The notes beneath the pieces are model-generated. The model was not told the DNA's origin. It saw only the letters and a list, made by a program, of their open reading frames with translations, and made no database searches. A DNA stretch of 64,000 bases from Collimonas pratensis (GTDB taxonomy: Bacteria > Pseudomonadota > Gammaproteobacteria > Burkholderiales > Burkholderiaceae_D), in assembly GCF_001584185.1 (NCBI RefSeq), contig NZ_CP013234.1, positions 5,456,001-5,520,000 of the forward strand, in the 5' to 3' direction. Below, in pieces: positions 36,262 through 45,508 of this stretch. The translations under genes and the position numbers were made by a program. Numbering within the stretch: the stretch's first letter is position 1; each line of letters starts with the position of its first letter.

Positions 36262-38280
36262 TTATGCTGGTTTGAATACCAGCAGCTGCGCCGATTCGCT
36301 GACCTGGTCGCCTACCGCGTACAGCAGTTCTTCGACCAGTCCATCGGCGGGGGCGGCGATGGTGTGTTCCATTTTCATCGCTTCCATGATCAGCAATGGT
36401 GCGCCTTTTTTTACCTGCTCGCCTTGGTTCACCAGCAGGGCGACGATCTTGCCCGGCATCGGCGCGGTCAGGCGGCCGCCTTCGGCTTCGGCGTCGCCGG
36501 CGTGCAGCAGCGGATCGAGGTAGCCCAGCGTGAAATGGCTGCCGGCGTAGAACACGTGGAACTGTTCGCCTTCACGCACGACAGTGCCTGCTACGGTGCG
36601 GTCGCCGAGACTGATTTCAATGGCGTTTCCAGCCTGATGCAATACCGTCATCTGGCGGAAATTCTCGCCCTGCAGCTGCGCATGGTGCAGCAGCCAGCGG
36701 CCGCCTTCGTACATCACGTCCAACGTCTCAGCCTTATCGCCGTCGACGAAGGCCAGGCGGCGCTGCAGGTTGCTGTTCAGGCGCCAGCCGTCGGTGCTGG
36801 TCCAAGGATCGCTGCCGGCGTTCTTGATGGCATTGCGTTCCGACAGCAGCAGCGACGCCGCCGCCAGCGCCAGGACTTCGATCGCCACCGGTGCAGCGGC
36901 GGGGAACAATGCGTCGTGATGACGTTCGATCAGGCCGGTGTCCAGGTCCGCTTGCGAAAATGCCTGGCTGCCAATCAGGCGCTGCAGGAATTTCACATTG
37001 CTGGCAAGGCCGACGATCTGGTACTGCGCCAGCGCAGTCGCCATCGCTGCCAGCGCCTGCTCCCGGTCCGCGCCCCAGACGATCAGCTTGGCGATCATCG
37101 GATCGTAGAATGGCGAAATGGCGTCGCCCTCGCGCACGCCGGAATCGATACGCACGATGCTGGCGGCAGACTGACTGACTTCAAACGTGCTTGCAGCCGG
37201 TGTGCGCAAGTGGCGCAGGGTGCCGATCGACGGCAGGAAGCCCTTGTCCGGATTTTCCGCGTAGATGCGCGCTTCCAGAGCGTGGCCGCTCAGCTTCAGC
37301 TGATCCTGCTTCAGCGGCAGCGGCTGGCCGGAAGCTACCCGCAATTGCCATTCGACCAGATCCAGGCCTGTGATCATTTCCGTCACCGGATGTTCGACCT
37401 GCAAGCGGGTGTTCATTTCCATGAAATAGAAAGAACCGTCCTGATTAGCGATGAACTCCACCGTACCGGCGCCGACATAACCAACCGCTTTGGCGGCTGC
37501 CACGGCCGCCTCACCCATGGCGCGCCGGCGTTCCGCCGTCATGCCCGGCGCCGGCGCTTCTTCCAATACTTTTTGATGACGCCGCTGCACCGAGCAATCG
37601 CGCTCGAACAGGTAGACGCAATCGCCCTGGCTGTCGGCAAACACCTGGATCTCGATGTGGCGCGGACGGGTCAGGTAGCGTTCCACCAGCACCTTGTCGT
37701 CGCCGAAGCTGTTGATCGCTTCGCGCTTGCAGGAAGCCAGCGCTGCCTTGAAATCGGCGCTTTGCTCGACAATGCGCATGCCCTTGCCGCCGCCGCCAGC
37801 GCTGGCCTTGAGCAGCACCGGATAAGTGATCTTGTCGGCTTCGGCCTGCAGGAATTCCGCATCCTGGTTGTCACCGTGGTAACCCGGCACCAGCGGCACC
37901 TTGGCTTTTTCCATCAAGGCCTTGGCGGCCGATTTCGACCCCATGGCGGAAATCGCGCTGGCCGGCGGACCGATGAACACCAGGCCGGCCTTGGCGCAAG
38001 CCTGCGCAAACTGCGCATTCTCGGACAAGAAACCGTAGCCCGGATGAATTGCCTGTGCGCCTGTGGCCAAAGCCACTTCGATGATCTTGTCGGCGCGCAG
38101 ATAGCTTTCCTTGGCCGCGGCCGGGCCGATCAGCACCGCTTCGTCGCATACCGCGACATGCTTGGCGCCGGCGTCGGCGTCCGAGTATACGGCCACGGTC
38201 TTGATGCCCATGCGCCGTGCAGTAGCAGCCACGCGGCAGGCGATCTCGCCGCGGTTGGCAATCAGGATTTTAGTAAACAT
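36262..38280 (-). CDS. liuD: Methylcrotonyl-CoA carboxylase biotin-containing alpha subunit
   Basis: A 672-residue biotin carboxylase/carrier protein. It has KILIANRGEIACRV at the N-terminus, the ATP-grasp loop GGGGKGMRIV, FMEMNTRLQVEHPVTE and a C-terminal biotinyl domain with the biotin Lys in LIMEAMKMEHT. It carboxylates 3-methylcrotonyl-CoA with the beta subunit encoded at 48920-50542. The ATG at 38280 has GGGGGAGA before it. It is separated from its partner by the complete biotin operon and the hydratase gene. Confidence 0.95.
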   Translation of the reverse strand: MFTKILIANRGEIACRVAATARRMGIKTVAVYSDADAGAKHVAVCDEAVLIGPAAAKESYLRADKIIEVALATGAQAIHPGYGFLSENAQFAQACAKAGLVFIGPPASAISAMGSKSAAKALMEKAKVPLVPGYHGDNQDAEFLQAEADKITYPVLLKASAGGGGKGMRIVEQSADFKAALASCKREAINSFGDDKVLVERYLTRPRHIEIQVFADSQGDCVYLFERDCSVQRRHQKVLEEAPAPGMTAERRRAMGEAAVAAAKAVGYVGAGTVEFIANQDGSFYFMEMNTRLQVEHPVTEMITGLDLVEWQLRVASGQPLPLKQDQLKLSGHALEARIYAENPDKGFLPSIGTLRHLRTPAASTFEVSQSAASIVRIDSGVREGDAISPFYDPMIAKLIVWGADREQALAAMATALAQYQIVGLASNVKFLQRLIGSQAFSQADLDTGLIERHHDALFPAAAPVAIEVLALAAASLLLSERNAIKNAGSDPWTSTDGWRLNSNLQRRLAFVDGDKAETLDVMYEGGRWLLHHAQLQGENFRQMTVLHQAGNAIEISLGDRTVAGTVVREGEQFHVFYAGSHFTLGYLDPLLHAGDAEAEGGRLTAPMPGKIVALLVNQGEQVKKGAPLLIMEAMKMEHTIAAPADGLVEELLYAVGDQVSESAQLLVFKPA

Positions 38281-38313
38281 GCGGTCTCCCCCTTTATTAT
38301 GGTGTTTCATTGT

Positions 38314-38360
38314 GGGACAGAGTTTAAGAGTCGCCGTAGCGCGACGAATTACTCTGTCCC
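38314..38360. repeat. REP-like palindrome, copy A (GGGACAGAGT family)
   Basis: GGGACAGAGT at 38314-38323 pairs with ACTCTGTCCC at 38351-38360 around a GC-rich inner stem. On the minus strand its centre reads GTAATTCG-TCGCGCTACGGCG-ACTCTTAAAC, nearly the same as copy B at 52415-52454. It lies between bioB and the carboxylase alpha gene. Confidence 0.8.
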
Positions 38361-38401
38361 CAACCGATCAGATAAAGCGCTTCAATAGCGATGAAAAATA
38401 T

Positions 38402-39445
38402 TTATCCCTGGAGTTTGTCTTCAGCGGTCACTTCGCAACGCGCGTCGAACGCTGAAGAACGCGAATGCATGCCGAGCTTTTCCAGCAAGGCGCGGTCTTC
38501 TTCGACTTCCGGATTGCCGGTGGTCAGCAGCTTGTCGCCGTAGAAAATCGAATTAGCGCCGGCCAGGAAGCACAGCGACTGGATCGCCTCGCCCATCTGG
38601 CGGCGGCCAGCCGACAGACGCACGCGCGCCTTCGGCATGGTGATACGGGCGACTGCCACAGTACGCACGAATTCAAACAGGTCGATCGGATCGATGCCAT
38701 GCAAAGGGGTACCTTCCACTTGCACCAGATTGTTAACCGGCACCGATTCCGGATACGGTTCCAGGTTGGCCAGCTGCGCCACCAGGCCGGCGCGCTGCAG
38801 GCGCGACTCGCCCATGCCGACGATGCCGCCGCAGCAAACCTTGATGCCGGCGCCGCGCACGCTGTCCAGCGTGTCCAGGCGGTTCTGGTAATCGCGGGTG
38901 GTGATGATGTCGCCATAGATTTCCGGCGCGGTATCCAGGTTGTGATTGTAGTAATCGAGGCCGGCTCCCTTCAGGCGCTCCGCCTGGCCTTCGCCCAGCA
39001 TGCCCAGCGTAGCGCAGGTTTCCAGGCCGAGCGCCTTGACTTCACGCACCATTTCTTCGACCTTTTCCAGATCGCGGTCCTTCGGCTCGCGCCATGCCGC
39101 GCCCATGCAGAAACGGGTGGCGCCGTGCGCCTTGGCCTGGCGCGCCGCTTCCAGCACGGTGTCCAGCGGCAGGATCTTTTGTGCGGTGACGCCTGTGTCG
39201 TAGCGTGCCGCCTGCGGGCAGTAGCCGCAATCTTCCGGACAGCCGCCGGTCTTGATCGACAGCAGCGTCGCCAGTTCGACCTCGTTAGGATCGAAATTTT
39301 CTCGATGCGTCTGCTGCGCCTTGAACATCAATTCGTTGAACGGCAGGTTGAACAGTTCCAGCACTTTCTCTACCGGCCATTTAGCGTCTTCAGGGAACAC
39401 CATAGGCTTGGCGGCTGGATGCAGTGTAATTGGTTGCGATGACAT
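38402..39445 (-). CDS. bioB: Biotin synthase
   Basis: A 347-residue radical SAM enzyme. The cluster motif is [17 protein letters not shown] (CxxxCxxC), with [14 protein letters not shown], the second-cluster residues around [11 protein letters not shown], and [10 protein letters not shown] near the end. It inserts sulfur into dethiobiotin. It is the last gene of the biotin operon, 35 bases after bioD. Confidence 0.97.
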   Translation of the reverse strand: MSSQPITLHPAAKPMVFPEDAKWPVEKVLELFNLPFNELMFKAQQTHRENFDPNEVELATLLSIKTGGCPEDCGYCPQAARYDTGVTAQKILPLDTVLEAARQAKAHGATRFCMGAAWREPKDRDLEKVEEMVREVKALGLETCATLGMLGEGQAERLKGAGLDYYNHNLDTAPEIYGDIITTRDYQNRLDTLDSVRGAGIKVCCGGIVGMGESRLQRAGLVAQLANLEPYPESVPVNNLVQVEGTPLHGIDPIDLFEFVRTVAVARITMPKARVRLSAGRRQMGEAIQSLCFLAGANSIFYGDKLLTTGNPEVEEDRALLEKLGMHSRSSAFDARCEVTAEDKLQG

Positions 39446-39480
39446 GATCAGACTTCCTTTGTATTGAGGGAATAAGTTTA

Positions 39481-40224
39481 TTAAGAGCGATTGCCGAGGG
39501 GCTCAGGCCACCCCGGCAAACTGGAAAAATTCAAATAGCTGGCCGCCGCTGCGGTCAGCGCCTTGGCCGGCAGAACATCCATGCGCGGCACGTGGCCCAG
39601 CAGCGGTGCTTGGATGCGGTTGCTGAGCGCGGTGATATTGGCGTCGCCGTTGAGCATGTGAGGATCGGCGGTATTGGCGACCCAGCCGGCCAGGCGCAAG
39701 CCGCGTGCAGCGATCGCTTCCACCGTCAGCATGGCGTGGTTGATGCAGCCCAGCCGCAAGCCGACCACCAGCACTACCGGCAAGCCAAGCTGCTGCGCCA
39801 GGTCGGCGGTGTCTTCACGTTCGTTGAGCGGCACGCGAAAGCCGCCGACGCCTTCGACCACCAGCGCATCGGCTTGCTCGGCAAGCTGTCGATAACACGA
39901 CAGGATATGCGCAACTTCGATGGTCCGGTTCTCCTGTGCTGCGGCGATATGCGGCGCGGTCGGCTGCTGCAGCAGAAACGGCGTGGTCAGTTCCTGCGGC
40001 AGCGTCACACTGGCTTCGGCCGCCAGGATATCGGCGTCGTCGTTATGCCAGACGCCGTCGCGCAATACGGCGCCGGCGGCCACCGGCTTCATGCCGGCGC
40101 TGCGCACGCCGGTTTTCGTCAAGGCATGCAGCATGGCGCCGGCGATCAGCGTCTTGCCGATTTCGGTATCCGTACCGGCGATGAACCAGGCGGCTTTTGC
40201 TGGATTGGCGCGGGCATCAGTCAT
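39481..40224 (-). CDS. bioD: Dethiobiotin synthetase
   Basis: A 247-residue P-loop enzyme with [20 protein letters not shown] and [13 protein letters not shown]. It closes the ureido ring of DAPA with CO2 and ATP. Its ATG overlaps the end of bioA by eight bases (ATGACTGA). The C-terminus ([16 protein letters not shown]) is a short low-complexity extension. Confidence 0.96.
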   Translation of the reverse strand: MTDARANPAKAAWFIAGTDTEIGKTLIAGAMLHALTKTGVRSAGMKPVAAGAVLRDGVWHNDDADILAAEASVTLPQELTTPFLLQQPTAPHIAAAQENRTIEVAHILSCYRQLAEQADALVVEGVGGFRVPLNEREDTADLAQQLGLPVVLVVGLRLGCINHAMLTVEAIAARGLRLAGWVANTADPHMLNGDANITALSNRIQAPLLGHVPRMDVLPAKALTAAAASYLNFSSLPGWPEPLGNRS

Positions 40225-41599
40225 GGTTTATCACGCTTTCAAAAACGGCGGCGGTGCGTGTGCCCAGCAGAGCGATTTCTTCGTCATCCAGGATGTACGG
40301 CGGCATCAGGTAGACCGTCTTGCCGATCGGCCGCATCAGTAATTCATGTTCCACCGCGCTGCTGAAAAAGCGCCGTGAAAATGTCGCGGCCTGCGCCTTG
40401 CTCTCGATCACGGCGTCGAAAGCCCAGATCATGCCGCGCTGGCGGAAATGCTTTACTTTCGGATGCTGCGCCAGCGGCGCCAGCGCTGCAGTAACTTTTT
40501 GCGCGCGCAGGCGATTGGCGTTGAGCACATCGTCTTCCTCGAAGATCGCCAGCGTCGCCAAAGCGGCGCGGCAAGCCAGCGGATTACCGGTATAGGAATG
40601 CGAATGCAGGAAGCCGCGGGCGACGTCGCTGTCGTAGAAAGCCTGGTAGATTTCAGCCCGCGTCATCACCAGCGACAAGGGCAAGTAGCCGCCGCTGATG
40701 CCTTTCGACAGGCAAAGGAAATCCGGCCAAATCGGTGTTTCGCCAGGCAGCGCGGCCTGCTCGGAAGCGAAGAAAGTGCCGGTGCGGCCGCAACCGACTG
40801 CGATTTCATCAAAGATCAGATGCACTTTGTAGCGGTCGCACAAGGCGCGCAGCTCACGCAGATAGACCGGGTCGTGCATCGCCATGCCGGTGGCGCATTG
40901 CACCAGCGGTTCGATGATGACGGCGGCGATGTGGCTGGAGCGCTGCTGCAACAGCTTTTCCAACACCGCGGCGGCGCGATGGGCAACCTCAGCGGCGCTT
41001 TCGCCGTCGCGTGCAGCGCGCGCATCGGGCGAGGCCACCACGTGCGCCTGCCGCAGCAATGGGCCATAGGCATCCCGGAAAAGCGGCACGTCGGTGACTG
41101 CCAGCGCACCGATGGTTTCGCCGTGGTAGCTGCCTTTGAGGCAAACGAATTCCTGCTTGTCGCCGTAGCCGGCGTTGCGCCAGGCGTGAAAGCTCATTTT
41201 CAGTGCGATTTCGACCGCCGAAGCGCCATCCGAGGCATAGAAGCAATGGCCCAGCACATGACCGGTGCGCGCTGCCAGCTGTTCCGACAGCTGCACCACA
41301 GGCTCGTGGGTAAAGCCGGCCAGCATGGCGTGTTCCAGCTGGTCGAGCTGATCCTTCAAGGCGGCATTGATGCGTGGATTGGCATGGCCGAACAGATTGA
41401 CCCACCAGGAACTGATCGCATCCAGGTAGCGTTTGCCCTCGGTATCGTATAGCCAGGCGCCGCGGCCACGGCTGACCGGAATCAGCGGCACCGACTCATG
41501 GTGCTGCATTTGCGTGCACGGATGCCAGACACTGTCCAGGCTGCGCTGGACCAGGTCGGACTTATGTGCGGGTAGGTTTTTATTCAACGGTGTTCCCAT
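40217..41599 (-). CDS. bioA: Adenosylmethionine-8-amino-7-oxononanoate aminotransferase
   Basis: A 460-residue class III aminotransferase. It has VWHPCTQMQHHE with the substrate-binding Trp, SSWWVNLFGHANPRIN, LKGSYHGETIGAL, LIFDEIAVGCGRTG, the PLP Lys in CLSKGISGGYLPLS and HSHSYTGNPLACRAAL. It makes DAPA with SAM as the amino donor. The ATG at 41599 overlaps bioF by 20 bases and has AAGGA immediately before it, so a downstream TTG cannot be excluded. Confidence 0.95.
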   Translation of the reverse strand: MGTPLNKNLPAHKSDLVQRSLDSVWHPCTQMQHHESVPLIPVSRGRGAWLYDTEGKRYLDAISSWWVNLFGHANPRINAALKDQLDQLEHAMLAGFTHEPVVQLSEQLAARTGHVLGHCFYASDGASAVEIALKMSFHAWRNAGYGDKQEFVCLKGSYHGETIGALAVTDVPLFRDAYGPLLRQAHVVASPDARAARDGESAAEVAHRAAAVLEKLLQQRSSHIAAVIIEPLVQCATGMAMHDPVYLRELRALCDRYKVHLIFDEIAVGCGRTGTFFASEQAALPGETPIWPDFLCLSKGISGGYLPLSLVMTRAEIYQAFYDSDVARGFLHSHSYTGNPLACRAALATLAIFEEDDVLNANRLRAQKVTAALAPLAQHPKVKHFRQRGMIWAFDAVIESKAQAATFSRRFFSSAVEHELLMRPIGKTVYLMPPYILDDEEIALLGTRTAAVFESVINHD

Positions 41600-42794
41600 T
41601 CCTTGCCATGCTGCGCGAATCCGCTGCAGCGTGCTGCTTTGCCAGCGCATGCAATGCGCTGATCAGTTGATCTACTTGTTCGTTGCTGTGCGCCGCCGAC
41701 AACGAGATGCGCAGGCGCGCCGTATCCTTGGGCACGGTGGGCGGCCGGATCGCCGGCACCCAGATGCCCTGCTGGCGCAAGCCTTCCATCAGGTCCAGCG
41801 CCAGCTGGTTGTCTCGCACGATCATGGCTTGCACCGCGGTTGTCGAAGGCAGCAAAGGCCACGGCAGACTGGCCACGCCGTTGCGCAGGCGCGCGATCAG
41901 TTGCTGCAAGTGCTGTTGCCGCCAGTCTTCCTCCTGCATCAGCTTGACCGCCGCCAGCAAGGCGCTGGCCAACAGCGGTGGACTGGCAGTCGTAAAAATA
42001 TAAGTGCGGGCGCGTTGCAGCAGCCATTCAATCAAGGTGGCATCACCGGCAACAAAGGCGCCAGCTACGCCGGCAGCCTTGCCCAGCGTGCCCATGTACA
42101 GAATACGTTCCGACTTCAAGCCGAAATGGGCAACGCTGCCGCGTCCTTGCGGTCCCAGCACGCCGAAGCCGTGGGCATCGTCGACCAGCAGCCAGGCATC
42201 GTATTTCTCGCACAGCGCCAGCAGCTCAGGCAGCGGTGCGATATCGCCATCCATGCTGAAAACAGCGTCGGTCACCACCAGCTTGCGCGGGCTGTTGCTT
42301 TTCGCCAGCAGCTGCTCCAGCCGGGCCACGTCATTATGCGGATAAATGCGGAACTGCGCGCCGGACAGGCGGGCGCCGTCGATCAGGCAGGCGTGGTTCA
42401 AGCGGTCCGAGAACACCACGTCGCCGACACCCACCAGTGCTGGAATGGTGCCCATGTTGGCCATGTAACCAGTGGAAAAATGCAGCGCGCGCGGCATGCC
42501 GACGAACTCAGCCAACGCCTGCTCCAGCTCCTCCACCACGCTGGTATGGCCGCTGATCAGCGCCGAGGCGCTGGCGCCGACGCCATACTGTTCCAGCCCC
42601 GACTGCGCCGCCGCATGCAAGGCGGGATGGTTGGCCAGCCCGAGATAATCGTTATTGCAGAACGCCAGGTACTGACGGCCGTCGACCGTCAGCAGCGGCC
42701 CTTGCGGGCCCTCGACGATACGGCGCTTGCGCAGCAGCTTTTGCTCCTGCAGCGCATCCAGCTGGGCGCGGATCTGGTTCAGCAGCTCAGGCAT
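41580..42794 (-). CDS. bioF: 8-amino-7-oxononanoate synthase
   Basis: A 404-residue alpha-oxoamine synthase. It has FCNNDYLGLANHP, GVGASASALISGHT, ALHFSTGYMANMG, DDAHGFGVLG, the PLP Lys in YMGTLGKAAGVAGAFV and FTTASPPLLA. It joins pimeloyl thioester to alanine. The start overlaps the preceding P450 stop by eight bases and the end overlaps bioA, so the four genes P450-bioF-bioA-bioD are tightly coupled. Confidence 0.96.
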   Translation of the reverse strand: MPELLNQIRAQLDALQEQKLLRKRRIVEGPQGPLLTVDGRQYLAFCNNDYLGLANHPALHAAAQSGLEQYGVGASASALISGHTSVVEELEQALAEFVGMPRALHFSTGYMANMGTIPALVGVGDVVFSDRLNHACLIDGARLSGAQFRIYPHNDVARLEQLLAKSNSPRKLVVTDAVFSMDGDIAPLPELLALCEKYDAWLLVDDAHGFGVLGPQGRGSVAHFGLKSERILYMGTLGKAAGVAGAFVAGDATLIEWLLQRARTYIFTTASPPLLASALLAAVKLMQEEDWRQQHLQQLIARLRNGVASLPWPLLPSTTAVQAMIVRDNQLALDLMEGLRQQGIWVPAIRPPTVPKDTARLRISLSAAHSNEQVDQLISALHALAKQHAAADSRSMARNGNTVE

Positions 42795-44100
42795 GGACGG
42801 CTTCCGCGACAGTTTTCGCTGCAGTTTCCACTACCGGCGCACCGGCTGCGGCTGCCGGATGGGCGAATTGCAAAGGCAAGGCGTTCAGGCTGCGATAGAC
42901 GGCGTTGCCGCCCCACGACTGCATGCTGCCGGCCAAGCGCAGCTGCGGCAGGCGCTGCATCACGCTGCGCATGGCGATTTCCGCTTCCAGGTAGGTCAGT
43001 GTGGCGCCGATACAGACATGCGGACCGTAGCCGAAGGACAGATGCGCGCCTTCGTTGCGCCGGATGTCGAGCCGGTCCGGTTCGCTGAACTTGGCCGGAT
43101 CGCGGTTGGCAGCGCCGATCAGCGGGATCACCAGGTCGCCCTTTTTCATCAGCTGGCCATGCATCTCGACATCGACCTTAAGGCGGCGGCCGGTGTATTG
43201 CACCGGGCTGTCGAAACGTAGCAATTCCTTCAAGGCAGACGGCAGCAGCGCCGGATCGGCCTGCAACGTCTGCCACTGCTGCGGATGCTGCAGCAGCGCC
43301 AGCATGCCGTTGCCGAGCAGGTTGCGGGTAGTTTCATGACCGGCGAACAGCAAGGTGCAGCATTGCGCCAGCAATTCCTTGGTAGTGATGATGCCGCCCG
43401 TCGCTTCCGCCCGGATCAGCTGGCTCATCAGGTCGTCGCCCAGGGCGGCGCGCCGTTGCGGCAACAATTGCCGGAAATATTCGTTCATCGCGATCAGGCT
43501 GACCTGGGCGGCGCGGGCAATCTCCAGGGTCGGCGTCGGGCTGCCGATGAAGGCGGCGATGTCGTCGGACCAGGCGACGAATTCGCTGCGGTCCTCGGCG
43601 GCGATGCCCAGCATGCTGGCTATCACCAGCGCCGGCAGCGGGCGGGCGAAATCGCGCATAAAGTCAAACTGAGCGAACTGAGCAAATTCAGCAAACTGCC
43701 CGGAAGGCGGAGCGGCAGCGTCTGCCAATACCTTATCCAGCAGACGGTCGACAATATTTTGTATCTGTGGCGCCAGTTCTTGCAGGGCGGCCGGCTTGAA
43801 ACCGGCGTTCATCACCTGCCGCAGGCGCGTGTGCTGGGGAGCATCGACGAACAGCAGCGAACGCGAAAAGATGCGTTTGAATTCGCGCAGTTCGGTCAGC
43901 GCTTCCGGCCCGCTGCTGTTGGCCCAGCCGCCGGCACGCCGCACCGAGAAGCGCGGGTCGCGCAGCACGCTGGCGACATCGGCGTGGCCGGTCAGCAGCC
44001 AGGCGCCTCCACAGAACTCCGGGCTCCAGTGCAGCGCGCCCTCGGCACGCAGGGCGTGATAGGCGGGATAGGGGTCTTGTAAAAAAGCTTCGTTAATCAT
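42787..44100 (-). CDS. Cytochrome P450 leading the biotin operon (BioI-like role proposed)
   Basis: A 437-residue soluble bacterial P450. The I-helix is LFAGHETTRNLL, the K-helix ELLRFDSPVQYTGR and the haem loop FGYGPHVCIGATL, with Cys near residue 362. It is the first gene of the operon and overlaps bioF by eight bases. In Bacillus, the P450 BioI in the bio operon makes pimeloyl-ACP by cleaving acyl-ACP; the same role is inferred here and not proven. No bioC or bioH is in the window. Residues around 148-158 (AEFAQFAQFD) are a short tandem repeat. Confidence 0.93.
   Translation of the reverse strand: MINEAFLQDPYPAYHALRAEGALHWSPEFCGGAWLLTGHADVASVLRDPRFSVRRAGGWANSSGPEALTELREFKRIFSRSLLFVDAPQHTRLRQVMNAGFKPAALQELAPQIQNIVDRLLDKVLADAAAPPSGQFAEFAQFAQFDFMRDFARPLPALVIASMLGIAAEDRSEFVAWSDDIAAFIGSPTPTLEIARAAQVSLIAMNEYFRQLLPQRRAALGDDLMSQLIRAEATGGIITTKELLAQCCTLLFAGHETTRNLLGNGMLALLQHPQQWQTLQADPALLPSALKELLRFDSPVQYTGRRLKVDVEMHGQLMKKGDLVIPLIGAANRDPAKFSEPDRLDIRRNEGAHLSFGYGPHVCIGATLTYLEAEIAMRSVMQRLPQLRLAGSMQSWGGNAVYRSLNALPLQFAHPAAAAGAPVVETAAKTVAEAVHA
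43672..43705. repeat. Nine-base tandem repeat inside the P450 gene
   Basis: About four imperfect nine-base units (AACTGAGC-type, read on the plus strand as CAAACTGAG, CGAACTGAG, CAAATTCAG and CAAACTGCC) encode a repeated E/Q-F-A tripeptide. The frame is kept because the unit is nine bases. Confidence 0.6.
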
Positions 44101-44186
44101 TTAATATCGCATTTGTTATCTTTTCCAACACTTGCTTCTGCAAAATCGAAGCAGCAAGGACGAGATTGTATGTGATCGCGCCGCAA

Positions 44187-44972
44187 TCACTGCAGCCAGG
44201 ACGGTTTACGCTTCTCCAGGAAGGCGCGCACGCCCTCCCGTCCTTCGCTGGAAGCACGGATTTTCGCGATCTCTTCGACGGTGTCGGCGATCAGGATTTC
44301 GCTCAGCGGCTGGCCGGCAATCGCGCGCACCAGGCGCTTGGCTTCGCTCACTGCATTCGGGCTTGCCGCCAGCAAGGCCTTGAGCAGCTGGTTAACGCTG
44401 TCATCGAGTTTTTCCGCCGTACAGACTTCATGCACCAGGCCGAGTCGTTGCGCGGTCTCGGCTGAGAAGCGTTCCGCGGTAATAAAGTAGCGGCGCGCAG
44501 CCGACTCGCCGATCGACTTGATGACATACGGTGAGATGGTGGCCGGGATCAGGCCGATTTTCACTTCTGACAAGCAAAACTGCGCCGCTTCGACCGCCAC
44601 CACGATATCACAGGCAGCAACCAGTCCGAGGCCGCCGGCATAGCAATCGCCTTGCACACGGGCAACTACTGGCTTGGGGCATTGATAGATGGTGCGCAGC
44701 ATGCTCGCCAGCTGCGCTGCGTCGGCGCGGTTCTGCTCCGGCGTGTAATCCGCCATCGCCTTCATCCAGTTGAGGTCGCCGCCGGCACAGAACGCCGGGC
44801 CGTCGGCGGCCAGCACGATGGCCCTTACCTCGGCGCTGCGGCCCAGTTCCAGGAACGCATGGGTGATCTCGGCGATCATGGTTTCATTGAAGGCGTTGCG
44901 CACTTCCGGCCGGTTGAGCACGATGGTGGCGACCTGCCCCGCCTGTTGTATTGCTAAAGTCTGATAAGTCAC
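44187..44972 (-). CDS. liuC: Methylglutaconyl-CoA hydratase
   Basis: A 261-residue crotonase-fold enzyme. It has VATIVLNRPEVRNAFNETM, the CoA oxyanion loop FCAGGDLNWMK and GDCYAGGLGLVAACDIVVA with the catalytic Glu region in SEVKIGLIPATISPYV. This subgroup hydrates 3-methylglutaconyl-CoA to HMG-CoA in the leucine route. GTG at 44972 is taken as the start because GGAG lies eight bases before it and it overlaps the DinB stop by four bases (GTGA). Confidence 0.93.
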   Translation of the reverse strand: MTYQTLAIQQAGQVATIVLNRPEVRNAFNETMIAEITHAFLELGRSAEVRAIVLAADGPAFCAGGDLNWMKAMADYTPEQNRADAAQLASMLRTIYQCPKPVVARVQGDCYAGGLGLVAACDIVVAVEAAQFCLSEVKIGLIPATISPYVIKSIGESAARRYFITAERFSAETAQRLGLVHEVCTAEKLDDSVNQLLKALLAASPNAVSEAKRLVRAIAGQPLSEILIADTVEEIAKIRASSEGREGVRAFLEKRKPSWLQ

Positions 44973-45481
44973 TGTTTGATCTCCGTTGGCTGAACCGCTA
45001 TAGCCCAATAAATAAAATCGAGTTCCGGACAAGCATGGCCCATCGCAGTCAAGGCTGCCGTAACCTGGCCTCTGTGATGCGTTGCATGATTGAAGACGTG
45101 GCCCAGCACCGCCACGAAAGGTGCCGTAGCCGGCTCCCCTGATGCTCGCGTGTAATGTAAATTGCCGTCATAATTTTGCTGCGGATGCGTAGCCAGCCAG
45201 GCGCTCCAGCGTCTCGAAGCCTGGTCCAAGGCACGGCCAAGCGCTGCGCGCTGACTTTCAAGTTCCGTATCGAGCGCCACGATGGACGAGTTCTCGCCAG
45301 CAATGCGCGTATACCAATTGCGTTCGCCAACCAGCATATGGTTAAGCGTGCCATGGATCGAAGCGAAATACAGCCCACAATCGCGGCGGTATTCCTCCTC
45401 GCTGATGACGTCGATATGTCCAAGCAGTTTCGCGGTGGCCCAGATGTGATAGCGGGCCAGCGTTTCAAAGTAACTGTGCAT
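44969..45481 (-). CDS. DinB-family protein
   Basis: A 170-residue four-helix-bundle protein of the DinB/YfiT superfamily. Candidate metal His residues appear in LNHMLVGE and in HVFNHATHHRGQ. Members are metal-dependent thiol transferases or of unknown role. It overlaps the start of the hydratase gene, which suggests co-translation in the liu cluster. No defined reaction is claimed. Confidence 0.85.
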   Translation of the reverse strand: MHSYFETLARYHIWATAKLLGHIDVISEEEYRRDCGLYFASIHGTLNHMLVGERNWYTRIAGENSSIVALDTELESQRAALGRALDQASRRWSAWLATHPQQNYDGNLHYTRASGEPATAPFVAVLGHVFNHATHHRGQVTAALTAMGHACPELDFIYWAIAVQPTEIKQ

Positions 45482-45508
45482 TATTTTCTCAAGGGCGCCA
45501 AAGAGCGT

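Noticed and set aside
36364..38388. Plus-strand frame of 674 codons opposite the carboxylase alpha gene
   Set aside because: The other strand encodes a complete biotin carboxylase; this frame is an antisense shadow rich in His, Gln and Arg.
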